Positions 1 to 8,560 of a stretch of DNA of 12,773 nucleotides are shown piece after piece. The first letter of the stretch is position 1; the number at the start of each line of letters is the position of its first letter. The position numbers were made by a program, and so were the translations under genes. The notes under the pieces were generated by a model. It was given only the letters and a program-made list of their open reading frames with translations. It did not search any database and was not told where the DNA came from. Source of the stretch: JBHJGU01 sp050331475 (lineage in GTDB: Bacteria > Pseudomonadota > Alphaproteobacteria > Caulobacterales > Maricaulaceae); contig JBHJGU010000048.1 of the NCBI GenBank assembly GCA_050331475.1, positions 1 to 12,773 of the forward strand, given 5' to 3'.

Positions 1-3000
1 CGTTGATCTTCACGCCCTGTAGTCGATAGACCTCCTGGATCTCGTTGATCAGGTATTGGGCCAGCGCCTCGACGCCCTGCACCTGCAGGATGTCGTGCGG
101 CACCGGGTTACCGTCGACCAGAAGGTCGCCGATGCCGATCATGTCGCCTTCCTGCGAGATCACATGGCGCCCCTTGGGGATCAGGAACTCGACCGGATCG
201 CCCTCGCCGTCGGGCGGTACGATGCGCAGGCGCCGTTTGGCCTTGTAGTCCTTGCCGTACTCGACCCGCCCCGAGGCCTCGGCGATGATCGACGGATCCT
301 TGGGGCGGCGCGCCTCGAACAGCTCGGCGACGCGGGGCAGACCGCCGGTGATGTCACGGGTTTTCGCGCCCTCTGTGGGCACCCGTGCGAGCGCATCCCC
401 GGGCGTGCCCATATCCCCATCGGAGACCGACAGAATGGCCCCTACGGGCAACAGATAGTGGGCCGGATTGCCATTGCTCAGACGCACCGGTTCGCCATTG
501 GCGTCTTGAACGACAATGGCGGGTTGGAGATCCGAACCCCGCGCAGCGCCACGCCAGTCGATAATGACTTTCGAGGAGATGCCGGTGGCCTCATCGGTTT
601 CTTCTTTGACCGACACCCCATCCACGGTGTCGAGCAGTTTCACCGCGCCGCCCACTTCAGTGATAATCGGGGCGGTGTAGGGGTCCCATTCCGCAAGACG
701 TTGGCCGCGTTTGATCTCAGAACCCTCATCCACGGACAGCTTGGCGCCATAGATCAGCTTGTAGCTCTCGCGCTCCTTGCCGTCGGCGTCGACCACGGCG
801 ACCTGCATGTTCCGGCTCATCACGATGAAATGACCGTCCGCGGTTTTCACCGTCGAGCGGTTTTTCAACGCCACCCGGCCTTCATGGGTCGCTTCGATCA
901 CCGACTGCTCGGAGACCTGAGCCGTGCCGCCAATATGGAAGGTGCGCATGGGCAATTGCGTGCCTGGCTCGCCAATGGATTGGGCCGCGATCACGCCCAC
1001 GGCTTCGCCGCGATTGACCCGCGTGCCGCGGGCAAGATCGCGCCCATAGCAGGTGGCGCAGACCCCCTGGCGGGTTTCACACGTTAGGGGACTGCGCACG
1101 CGCACGCCCACCGGCTCAGCGGCGTCGATGGCGGCGGCGAGCGCTTCGTCCACATACGCCCCCGCGCCTGCGATTTCCTCATTGGTCTTAGGATCGATCA
1201 CCGGCTCGGCCAAAGACCGACCCAAAATCCGCGCGCTGAGCGATTGGATGACGTCGCCGCCATCCACAATCGCCTTCATGTAAATGCCCGCGGTGGTGCC
1301 ACAGTCGTCCTCGATGACGATGCAATCCTGGGCGACGTCCACCAAACGCCGGGTCAGGTAACCCGAGTTCGCTGTCTTCAGCGCCGTGTCCGCCAAACCT
1401 TTCCGGGCGCCGTGGGTGGAGTTGAAGTACTCCAACACCGTCAGGCCTTCTTTAAAGTTCGAGATGATCGGGGTTTCGATAATCTCGCCCGACGGCTTGG
1501 CCATCAGCCCGCGCATGCCCGCGAGCTGTTTCATCTGGTTTTTCGACCCCCGCGCGCCGGAGTGCGCCATCATATAGATGGAGTTCACATCCCCGCCCCG
1601 GCCGGTGCGTTGATTGACCCGGGGCTTCGAAACCTCATCCATCATCGCGTCGGCCACCCGGTCGGTGCATTTCGCCCAAGCGTCGACCACTTTGTTGTAC
1701 TTCTCGCCCTTGGTGATGAGGCCGTCGACATATTGCTGTTCATAGTCGGAGACGAGCGCGCGGGTCTCCGCCACCAGGTCTTTCTTCGCGTCGGGCACAA
1801 CCATGTCGTCTTTGCCGAAAGAAATCCCCGCCCGGTAGGCTTCGTAAAAGCCTAAGCCCATCAGCCGGTCACAGAAGATCACCGTCGCTTTCTGGCCGCA
1901 ATGGCGGTAAACCACGTCGATGACATTGCCGATTTCTTTTTTCACCATCAGCTTTTCGACGGTCTTGTGATTAATCGCCGGGTTGCGCGGCAACAAATGC
2001 GCCATTTTCATCCGACCCGGCGTGCTGTCGACCACTTCGGTGACCATATCGCCGTCCGCGTTCATCGCGGTGAACCGGCATTTGATCTTCGCGTGCATGC
2101 TCACGACGCCCGCGTCGAGCGCCGCGTCAATCTCGCCAAGCGAAGAGAACACCATGCCCTCGCCCGGCTCACCGTCATTCATCACCGAGAGGTAGTAGAG
2201 CCCCAACACAATGTCCTGGGAGGGTACGATGATCGGCTTGCCGTTGGCGGGCGAGAGGATGTTGTTCGTCGACATCATCAAGACACGCGCTTCGAGTTGC
2301 GCCTCGAGCGAGAGCGGCACGTGAACCGCCATTTGGTCGCCGTCAAAGTCGGCGTTAAACGCCGCGCACACCAGCGGGTGCAACTGGATCGCTTTGCCTT
2401 CAATGAGCTTCGGCTCAAACGCCTGGATGCCCAGCCGGTGCAATGTCGGCGCCCGATTGAGCATGACAGGATGCTCCCGAATCACCTCTTCGAGCACGTC
2501 CCATACTTCGGGACGCTCCTTTTCCACCATTTTCTTGGACTGTTTGACGGTGCCCGAGAGCCCCTTGGCGTCCAACCGCGCATAGATGAACGGTTTGAAC
2601 AGCTCTAACGCCATTTTCTTCGGCAAGCCGCATTGGTGGAGCATCAGATCGGGACCGACCACGATCACCGAGCGGCCCGAATAGTCGACCCGCTTGCCGA
2701 GCAGGTTCTGCCGGAACCGGCCTTGCTTGCCCTTCAGCATGTCCGCCAAGGATTTCAGCGGGCGCTTATTCGCGCCCGTGATCACCCGACCGCGACGGCC
2801 ATTGTCGAAGAGCGCGTCGACGGCCTCTTGAAGCATGCGCTTTTCGTTGCGGATAATGATGTCCGGCGCGCGCAGCTCCATGAGCCGTTTGAGCCGGTTA
2901 TTCCGGTTGATCACCCGCCGATAGAGATCATTGAGGTCCGAAGTGGCGAACCGGCCGCCGTCGAGCGGCACCAACGGGCGCAGTTCCGGGGGGATCACCG

Positions 3001-3733
3001 GAATGATCGTCATGATCATCCATTCCGGACGATTGCCTGAGCGCAAGAACGCCTCGATCAATTTGAGACGCTTGTGCAGCTTTTTCAGCTTCAGCTCTGA
3101 ATTGGTTTCCTCGATCTCCTCGCGCAACTGAACCGCAAGGGAGTCAAGATCCATCGCTTCGAGCATGTCGCGGATCGCTTCGGCGCCGATCTTAGCGGTG
3201 AAACCATCCGCACCGTGTTCGTCGAGCGCTTCGTAATACTCGTCCTCGGAGAGCAGTTGGCGCTCCTCCAGCGGGGTCAAACCCGGCTCAAGCACAATAT
3301 AATATTCGAAATAGAGAACCCGCTCGATGTCCTTCAGCGTCATGTCCAGCAGCATCGAAATGCGCGAGGGCAAAGACTTCAGAAACCAGATGTGCGCCAC
3401 CGGCGCGGCGAGCTCGATATGACCCATGCGTTCGCGCCGAACACGCGCTAGAGTGACCTCAACGCCGCATTTCTCGCAAACCACCCCTTTATATTTCATG
3501 CGCTTATACTTACCGCATAAGCACTAATAGTCCTTGATGGGTCCGAAAATCCGCGCGCAAAACAGCCCGTCCCGCTCCGGCTTAAAGGTGCGGTAATTGA
3601 TGGTTTCAGGCTTTTTGATTTCGCCAAACGACCAGGAGCGAATTTTCTCCGGGCTGGCGAGCTCGATCTTGATCCGGTCGAAAGCGGGCGCTTCGGCGGC
3701 CGGATTGAAGATGTTCATGACCTCTTGGTTCAT
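1..3733 (-). CDS. rpoC: RNA polymerase beta-prime subunit, 3'-truncated by window edge and interrupted by an in-frame amber codon
   Basis: Encodes the beta-prime subunit of RNA polymerase, which carries the catalytic magnesium site. Start ATG at 3731-3733 follows an AGAGGAGA Shine-Dalgarno 7 nt upstream and gives the usual alphaproteobacterial N-terminus MNQEVMNIFNP. Counting the stop as codon 70, the zinc-ribbon cysteines are C71, C73, C86 and C89, and the active-site motif NADFDGDQM (2330-2356) begins at residue 460, so Asp462, Asp464 and Asp466 match E. coli D460/D462/D464. The trigger-loop motif MRTFHIGG is at 926-949 and the second zinc site (CETRQGVCATC) near 1030-1080. The last visible residues are LQGVKIN, so roughly 140-150 C-terminal residues lie outside. 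I checked every codon from 3733 to the edge: the only stop is TAG at 3524-3526, where relatives have Glu. Everything else is conserved, so this is not an eroded pseudogene. An essential gene cannot simply be null, so error, recent mutation or readthrough must be considered. Confidence 0.96.
3500..3524 (-). other. Stem-loop starting at the last base of the rpoC amber codon
   Basis: On the minus strand, arms GTGCTTAT and ATAAGCGC form an 8-bp stem (one G-U pair) around the 9-nt loop GCGGTAAGT. The first base of the stem is the G of the TAG. The stem lies inside the conserved zinc-ribbon coding sequence and includes a TTA leucine codon, which is scarce in this GC-rich gene. Position just after a stop resembles readthrough-stimulating structures, but such elements usually lie several bases downstream of the stop, and a chance fold is possible. 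Confidence 0.4.
3524..3526 (-). other. rpoC: In-frame TAG (amber) codon 70 of rpoC
   Basis: Reading the minus strand, the codons are gac-tat-TAG-tgc-tta-tgc-ggt, that is Asp-Tyr-stop-Cys-Leu-Cys-Gly. Bacterial beta-prime subunits have KDYECLCGKYK here, so the stop replaces the Glu equivalent to E. coli E69. One G-to-T change turns GAG into TAG. No frameshift is involved, because the same frame continues with conserved sequence on both sides. Termination here would release a 69-residue peptide lacking all four zinc-ribbon cysteines. Confidence 0.95.
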
Positions 3734-3758
3734 GGCGCGCGATCTCCTCTCGCGGGCG

Positions 3759-3784
3759 GGTCGGGGGTGGGCGAAGACCCGACC
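3759..3784 (-). other. Hairpin in the rpoB-rpoC spacer
   Basis: The 102-bp spacer (3734-3835) contains a perfect 7-bp inverted repeat, GGTCGGG / CCCGACC, around a 12-nt loop. There is no U-run after it on the transcribed strand, so it is not an intrinsic terminator. It ends about 26 nt upstream of the rpoC start and may be an mRNA-processing or stability structure. The rpoC Shine-Dalgarno lies just downstream, outside the stem. Confidence 0.4.
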
Positions 3785-3835
3785 ACGCCTAGAAACGTAA
3801 GCCGCGCACGCACAAAGGCGCGCGCGGTGGGCCGA

Positions 3836-6800
3836 TTAGCCGTTGACCAGTTCCACGTTCAGACCCAGCGAACGCATTTCTTTGATCAGCACGTTGAAGC
3901 TTTCCGGAATGCCGGCCTCGAAGCTGTCGTCCCCGCGCACGATCGCCTCATAGACTTTGGTGCGGCCAGCCACATCGTCGGACTTCACCGTCAGCATCTC
4001 CTGAAGCGTATACGCGGCGCCGTAAGCCTCCAGCGCCCAGACCTCCATCTCGCCAAATCGCTGACCGCCAAACTGCGCCTTACCGCCCAGCGGTTGCTGG
4101 GTGACCAGGCTGTAGGGGCCAATTGAGCGAGCGTGAATCTTGTCGTCCACCAAGTGATGAAGCTTAAGCAAGTATTTATAGCCCACGGTGACGGGGCGCG
4201 TGAAGGCCTCCCCTGAGCGGCCGTCATAAAGGGTGACTTGGCCTGAGCGCTCCAGCCCCGCTTTCTCCAGCAATTCCGACACATCGGCTTCCCGCGCGCC
4301 GTCGAACACCGGGGTGGCGATGGGCACGCCGCGCTGAAGGTTCCGGCCCAGCTCTAAGAGGTCAGCCTCTTCGACGGGCAGTTCTTGATCGGGGCCATAA
4401 ATGTCCAAGAGCCGCGCCTTGAGCGGGCCCGCGTCACCTAACCGCTCCATCGCCTCAACGCATTCGCGGATTTGCCGACCCAGGCCCGCGCACGCCCAAC
4501 CCGTGTGGGTCTCCAGGATCTGGCCCACATTCATCCGGCTGGGCACGCCCAGCGGGTTGAGCACGATGTCCACCGGCGTGCCGTCTTCCAGGAATGGCAT
4601 GTCCTCAAGCGGATTGATCTTCGAGATCACACCCTTGTTGCCGTGCCGACCGGCCATCTTGTCGCCTGGTTGCAGCTTGCGCTTCACCGCGACGAAGACC
4701 TTGATCATCTTCATCACGCCCGGAGGCAGTTCATCGCCGCGTTGGAGCTTTTCGACTTTGTCTTCGAACCGGCGGTCGAGCCGTTTCTTGGCGTCGTCAT
4801 ATTGCTTTTTCAACGCCTCGACTTCGGCCATGGCCGCTTCGTCGTCGAGCCCGATTTGCCACCATTGCCCGCGGCTAACGCTTTCGAGAGCCTCTTGATC
4901 GATCACGCCTTTTTTCAAACCGCGCGGCCCGGAAACCGCGTTCTTGCCCAGAAGTAAGGTCTTGAACCGGTCATAGATGGAGCGTTCGAGGATTCCGAGC
5001 TCGTCATCCCGGTCCTTGCCCAGGGTTTCGATTTCCTCGCGTTCGATCTGTGTGGCGCGTTCGTCTTTGTCGACGCCGTGGCGATTAAACACACGCACTT
5101 CGACGACCGTGCCATACATGCCCGGGGGCAGCCGCAGCGAGGTGTCGCGCACATCGGACGCCTTTTCCCCGAAAATCGCACGCAGGAGTTTTTCCTCCGG
5201 CGTCATCGGGCTTTCGCCCTTCGGCGTCACCTTGCCGACCAGAATGTCGCCGGGGTTCACCTCAGCGCCGATCGCCACAATGCCGGCTTCGTCGAGATTG
5301 CGCAGCGCCTCCTCGCCCACGTTCGGAATGTCGCGGGTGATCTCCTCAGGACCCAGCTTGGTGTCCCGCGCCATGACCTCGAACTCCTCCAAATGGATGG
5401 AGGTGAACACATCGTCGCGCACAATGCGCTCAGAGATCAGGATGGAGTCCTCAAAGTTATAGCCGTTCCAAGGCATGAAGGCGACGAGGATGTTCCGGCC
5501 TAAGGCCAGCTCACCCAACTCGGTGGACGGTCCGTCCGCAATAATGTCGCCCGCTTGAACCTGATCGCCCAACCGCACGATCGGGCGTTGGTTGATGCAC
5601 GAGCTTTGGTTGGAGCGCTGGAATTTCGACAGCCGATAGATATCGACACCGGATTTGGTGGGGTCGGTCTCCTCAGTAGCGCGCACCACAATGCGTTGAG
5701 CGTCCACCTGCTCAACGACCCCGGTCCGCTTGGCCGCGATGGCGGCGCCGGAATCCCGCGCGACGACCATCTCCATGCCAGTCCCGACAAGCGGCGCGTC
5801 CGCGCGCAACAGCGGCACGGCTTGGCGCTGCATGTTCGAGCCCATGAGCGCACGGTTGGCGTCGTCATTCTCCAAGAACGGGATCAGCGAGGCCGCAACC
5901 GACACCACCTGTTTAGGCGACACGTCGATGAAGTCGACCCGCTCGCGCTGGACCAACGTCACCTCGCCGGCGACCCGGCAAATGACGAAGTCATTGACCA
6001 GGCTCAGCGCTTCAGAGACCCGGGCATTGGCTTGGGCGATGTTGTATTTCCACTCCTCCATGGCGGAGAGGTAAACAATCTCGTCGGTGAGTTGGCCGTC
6101 GACCACCCGACGATACGGGCTCTCAATGAAGCCGTATTTGTTCACCCGCGCATGGGTGGCGAGGGAGTTGATCAGACCAATATTTGGGCCTTCGGGCGTC
6201 TCAATCGGGCAGATGCGACCATAATGGGTTGGGTGCACGTCACGCACCTCAAAGCCCGCCCGCTCCCGGGTCAGCCCGCCCGGACCTAGGGCCGAAAGCC
6301 GCCGCTTATGGGTAATCTCGGAGAGCGGATTGGTCTGGTCCATGAACTGGCTCAATTGGGAAGAGCCGAAGAACTCTCGCACCGCCGCGGCCGCCGGTTT
6401 GGCGTTGATCAGATCATGGGGCATGACCGTGTCGATATCGACTGAGGACATGCCCTCCTTGATCGCGCGCTCCATACGCAACAGGCCGACGCGATATTGG
6501 TTCTCCATGAGCTCGCCGACCGAGCGGACCCGGCGATTGCCCAAATTGTCGATGTCGTCGACTTCGCCTTCGCCGTCGCGCAGGCCCAACAGGGTCTGCA
6601 GGACCGCCACAATGTCTTCCTGGCGCAAGGTGCGCACATCGTCAGGGCATTCCAGCTCCAGGCGCATATTCATCTTCACCCGGCCGACGGAGGAGAGGTC
6701 ATACCGCTCCAGATCAAAGAACAGGCCGGTGAACAGGTTTTGTGCGGTCTCCGGGGTCGGGGGCTCGCCCGGCCGCATGACCCGATAAATATCAATCAGC

Positions 6801-7909
6801 GCTTGGTCTTTGGTGTCGTTCTTATCCACAGCGAGGGTGGCGCGAACATAGGGGCCACGGGTGACGTGGTCGATATCGAGCAAGAGCACGCTCTCATAAC
6901 CCAGCTCACGGGCCTGATCGAGCGCCTCGTGGGTCAGCTCGTCACCGGCTTCAGCGATGATCTCGCCGGTCTCCGCATTGACGATGTCCTCGCCCACATA
7001 CCGATTGATCAAATCGTCATCCGCGACGAGCAATTGTTCGACGCCTTGTTCGGCGAGCTTGTTGGCCCCGCGAGCGGAGATTTTCTTACCGGCAGGGGCA
7101 ATGACTTCTCCGCTGTCGGCGTTGACCAGATCGCGCTCCGGCTTCACGCCGCGATACTTTTCCGCCACGAAGGGGATCGACCAACCGTTATCCATCGCCG
7201 TTGCGGAATACGTGCCGTAGAAGGTGTGCAGGATCTGCTCGCGGTCCATGCCCAGCGCATAAAGCAGCGTGGTGGCGGGCAGTTTGCGCCGCCGGTCGAT
7301 ACGCACATGGACGATGTCTTTGGCGTCGAATTCAAAATCCAACCAAGAACCGCGATAAGGAATGATCCGAGCGGCGAACAAGTATTTGCCCGAGGCGTGG
7401 GTTTTGCCTTTGTCGTGGTCAAAGAACACACCGGGGCTGCGGTGCATCTGACTGACAATCACGCGCTCAGTCCCGTTAATGACGAAGGTGCCCTTGTCCG
7501 TCATCAGTGGGATATCGCCCATATAGACGTCTTGTTCTTTAATATCTTTGACCGAGCGGGCGCCGGTTTCCTCGTCGAGATCAAACACGATCAAGCGCAA
7601 TTTCACTTTCAGCGGCGCGGCGTAGGTCATGTCGCGCTGCATGCATTCGTCGACGTCGTATTTCGGCGGCTCAAACTCGAAATTCACGTATTCCAGGACC
7701 GCGCGCTCGGAGAAATCTTTGATCGGGAACACGGACTTGAACACCGCATGCAGCCCGTCGTCGCCGCGATCCGCGATCGCGATGTCTTTCTGCAGAAACT
7801 GATCATAGGAGGAGCGCTGCACCTCGATCAGGTTCGGCATCACCACCGTCTCGGGGATCTGGCCGAAGGATTTCCGAATGCGTTTTTTGCCCGTGAACGA
7901 CAAACCCAT
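3836..7909 (-). CDS. rpoB: RNA polymerase beta subunit
   Basis: Encodes the 1357-residue beta subunit of RNA polymerase, which pairs with beta-prime to form the active-site cleft. The ATG at 7907-7909 (MGLSFTGKKRIRKSFGQIPE) is chosen over in-frame upstream starts (up to 8014) because it has an AAGGGA Shine-Dalgarno 6 nt upstream and matches the alphaproteobacterial N-terminus. The rifampicin-binding cluster SQLSQFMDQTNPLSEITHKR is intact and wild-type-like; its Asp524 is the counterpart of E. coli D516, so no classical resistance substitution is seen. The catalytic lysines in GDKMAGRHGNKG are K1084 and K1092, the equivalents of E. coli K1065 and K1073. The protein ends in LNVELVNG followed by TAA. 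An alphaproteobacterial insert of about 120 residues, with two NAxTGEIIAEAGDEL-like segments, precedes the conserved DIDHVTRGPYVRATL region. It lies 200 bp after rplL and 102 bp before rpoC. Confidence 0.98.
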   Translation of the reverse strand: MGLSFTGKKRIRKSFGQIPETVVMPNLIEVQRSSYDQFLQKDIAIADRGDDGLHAVFKSVFPIKDFSERAVLEYVNFEFEPPKYDVDECMQRDMTYAAPLKVKLRLIVFDLDEETGARSVKDIKEQDVYMGDIPLMTDKGTFVINGTERVIVSQMHRSPGVFFDHDKGKTHASGKYLFAARIIPYRGSWLDFEFDAKDIVHVRIDRRRKLPATTLLYALGMDREQILHTFYGTYSATAMDNGWSIPFVAEKYRGVKPERDLVNADSGEVIAPAGKKISARGANKLAEQGVEQLLVADDDLINRYVGEDIVNAETGEIIAEAGDELTHEALDQARELGYESVLLLDIDHVTRGPYVRATLAVDKNDTKDQALIDIYRVMRPGEPPTPETAQNLFTGLFFDLERYDLSSVGRVKMNMRLELECPDDVRTLRQEDIVAVLQTLLGLRDGEGEVDDIDNLGNRRVRSVGELMENQYRVGLLRMERAIKEGMSSVDIDTVMPHDLINAKPAAAAVREFFGSSQLSQFMDQTNPLSEITHKRRLSALGPGGLTRERAGFEVRDVHPTHYGRICPIETPEGPNIGLINSLATHARVNKYGFIESPYRRVVDGQLTDEIVYLSAMEEWKYNIAQANARVSEALSLVNDFVICRVAGEVTLVQRERVDFIDVSPKQVVSVAASLIPFLENDDANRALMGSNMQRQAVPLLRADAPLVGTGMEMVVARDSGAAIAAKRTGVVEQVDAQRIVVRATEETDPTKSGVDIYRLSKFQRSNQSSCINQRPIVRLGDQVQAGDIIADGPSTELGELALGRNILVAFMPWNGYNFEDSILISERIVRDDVFTSIHLEEFEVMARDTKLGPEEITRDIPNVGEEALRNLDEAGIVAIGAEVNPGDILVGKVTPKGESPMTPEEKLLRAIFGEKASDVRDTSLRLPPGMYGTVVEVRVFNRHGVDKDERATQIEREEIETLGKDRDDELGILERSIYDRFKTLLLGKNAVSGPRGLKKGVIDQEALESVSRGQWWQIGLDDEAAMAEVEALKKQYDDAKKRLDRRFEDKVEKLQRGDELPPGVMKMIKVFVAVKRKLQPGDKMAGRHGNKGVISKINPLEDMPFLEDGTPVDIVLNPLGVPSRMNVGQILETHTGWACAGLGRQIRECVEAMERLGDAGPLKARLLDIYGPDQELPVEEADLLELGRNLQRGVPIATPVFDGAREADVSELLEKAGLERSGQVTLYDGRSGEAFTRPVTVGYKYLLKLHHLVDDKIHARSIGPYSLVTQQPLGGKAQFGGQRFGEMEVWALEAYGAAYTLQEMLTVKSDDVAGRTKVYEAIVRGDDSFEAGIPESFNVLIKEMRSLGLNVELVNG

Positions 7910-7968
7910 TGCTGGTCCCTTCACTGTTTCGCCAAGCCTTGCGCGTGCGCGCGAAAGCGTCGGACTGA

Positions 7969-7989
7969 CCCCCGCCAAGGCCGCGGCGG
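7969..7989 (-). other. Hairpin in the rpoB leader
   Basis: On the minus strand, CCCGCC and GGCGGG pair around a loop GCGGCCTT, about 60-80 nt upstream of the rpoB ATG. The sequence closely resembles the hairpin in the secE leader at 11513-11531, which differs mainly by lacking three loop bases. Function is unknown; GC-rich inverted repeats arise easily by chance in such a genome. Confidence 0.35.
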
Positions 7990-8037
7990 GTTGCGGGTGG
8001 TATTGGCGCACCAACTTGTGCGCAGAAACGCGAACAA

Positions 8038-8064
8038 GACGCGCGGGAGCCGCCCCCGCGCGTC
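8038..8064 (-). promoter_or_regulatory. Candidate attenuator hairpin between rplL and rpoB
   Basis: Perfect 10-bp GC-rich stem (GACGCGCGGG / CCCGCGCGTC on the minus strand) with a 7-nt loop GGCGGCT, followed by TTGTTCGCGTTT. The trailing sequence is only moderately U-rich, so I read it as a partial terminator or processing site and not a full terminator. In E. coli the rplL-rpoB spacer contains an attenuator and an RNase III site that lower rpoBC expression relative to L7/L12; this hairpin is in the equivalent place. Its function here is inferred. Confidence 0.5.
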
Positions 8065-8084
8065 CGAATACGCTATGCGGTTAA

Positions 8085-8102
8085 CGCGCCGACATCGGCG
8101 CG
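8085..8102 (-). other. Hairpin just after the rplL stop
   Basis: Perfect 7-bp inverted repeat (CGCGCCG / CGGCGCG) with a 4-nt loop ATGT, starting about 8 nt after the rplL stop. It is followed on the transcribed strand by only two U residues, so it is more likely a 3'-end stabiliser for rplL mRNA or part of a compound attenuator with the hairpin at 8038-8064 than a terminator on its own. Confidence 0.4.
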
Positions 8103-8109
8103 CATCAGC

Positions 8110-8505
8110 CTATTTGAGCTCGACCTTGGCGCCCACGCCTTCGAGCTTGGACTTAATGTCTTCGGCTTCTTCCTTCGGCACGCCCTCTTTGACGGCTTTC
8201 GGTGCGCCTTCGACCAACTCCTTGGCCTCTTTCAGGCCCAAGCCGGTGATGGCGCGAACTTCCTTAATGACGTTGATTTTCTTGTCGCCCACGGACTCCA
8301 AGACCACATCAAACTCTGTCTTCTCTTCTTCTTTGGCCTCCTCGCCGCCGCCCGCGGCGCCCGCCATCATCCCCGGCATCATCATGGGCGCTGCGGCCGC
8401 AGCCGCGGACACGCCCCATTTGTCTTCCAGGAGCTTGGTGAGTTCAGCGGCTTCTAGCACAGTCAAGCCGGAGAGGTCTTCGACAAGTTGTTCAATCTTC
8501 GACAT
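8110..8505 (-). CDS. rplL: 50S ribosomal protein L7/L12
   Basis: The multi-copy stalk protein that recruits and stimulates translation GTPases on the large subunit. The 131-residue product has the N-terminal dimerisation domain that binds L10 (about residues 1-33, MSKIEQLVEDLSGLTVLEAA), a flexible hinge (about 34-62) and the compact C-terminal factor-binding domain (about 63-131, from EKTEFDVVL to GAKVELK), with the conserved KEVRAITGLGLKEAKELVE segment. It is some ten residues longer than E. coli L7/L12; the extra length is in the hinge, which carries an unusual methionine-rich stretch MMMPGMM. ATG at 8503-8505 follows AAAGGA 7 nt upstream. It lies 55 nt after rplJ. It terminates with TAG, which is direct evidence that TAG acts as a stop in this genome. 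Confidence 0.98.
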   Translation of the reverse strand: MSKIEQLVEDLSGLTVLEAAELTKLLEDKWGVSAAAAAAPMMMPGMMAGAAGGGEEAKEEEKTEFDVVLESVGDKKINVIKEVRAITGLGLKEAKELVEGAPKAVKEGVPKEEAEDIKSKLEGVGAKVELK

Positions 8506-8560
8506 GGGTTCGTCCTTTCAAAGTCGGTTTTAAGCGTCACGCATAAGATGCGGAGATGAC

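Noticed and set aside
56..1087. 343-codon plus-strand frame opposite rpoC
   Set aside because: Codon-aligned antisense shadow of rpoC with no recognisable protein features.
3524..3526. Genome-wide reassignment of TAG to glutamate as the explanation for the rpoC stop
   Set aside because: rplL ends at its canonical C-terminus with TAG (8110-8112). Reading that TAG as sense would add 63 residues to L7/L12, ending close to the rpoB start, which is not plausible. tRNA-Trp here has a normal CCA anticodon.
4401..6289. Several plus-strand frames of 114-244 codons opposite rpoB
   Set aside because: Antisense shadows of a conserved gene in high-GC sequence; no start signals or motifs.
6300..6380. Possible rifampicin-resistance substitutions in RpoB
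   Set aside because: The cluster SQLSQFMDQTNPLSEITHKR followed by RLSALGPGGL matches the susceptible sequence at all classical positions.
7910..8014. Upstream start for rpoB adding 35 residues
   Set aside because: The extension is not present in alphaproteobacterial RpoB, and the ATG at 7907-7909 has the good Shine-Dalgarno.
6497..8533. 678-codon open frame on the plus strand opposite rpoB and rplL
   Set aside because: It lies opposite strongly conserved genes and its product has the biased His/Asp/Arg-rich composition typical of antisense frames in GC-rich DNA; no recognisable domain.
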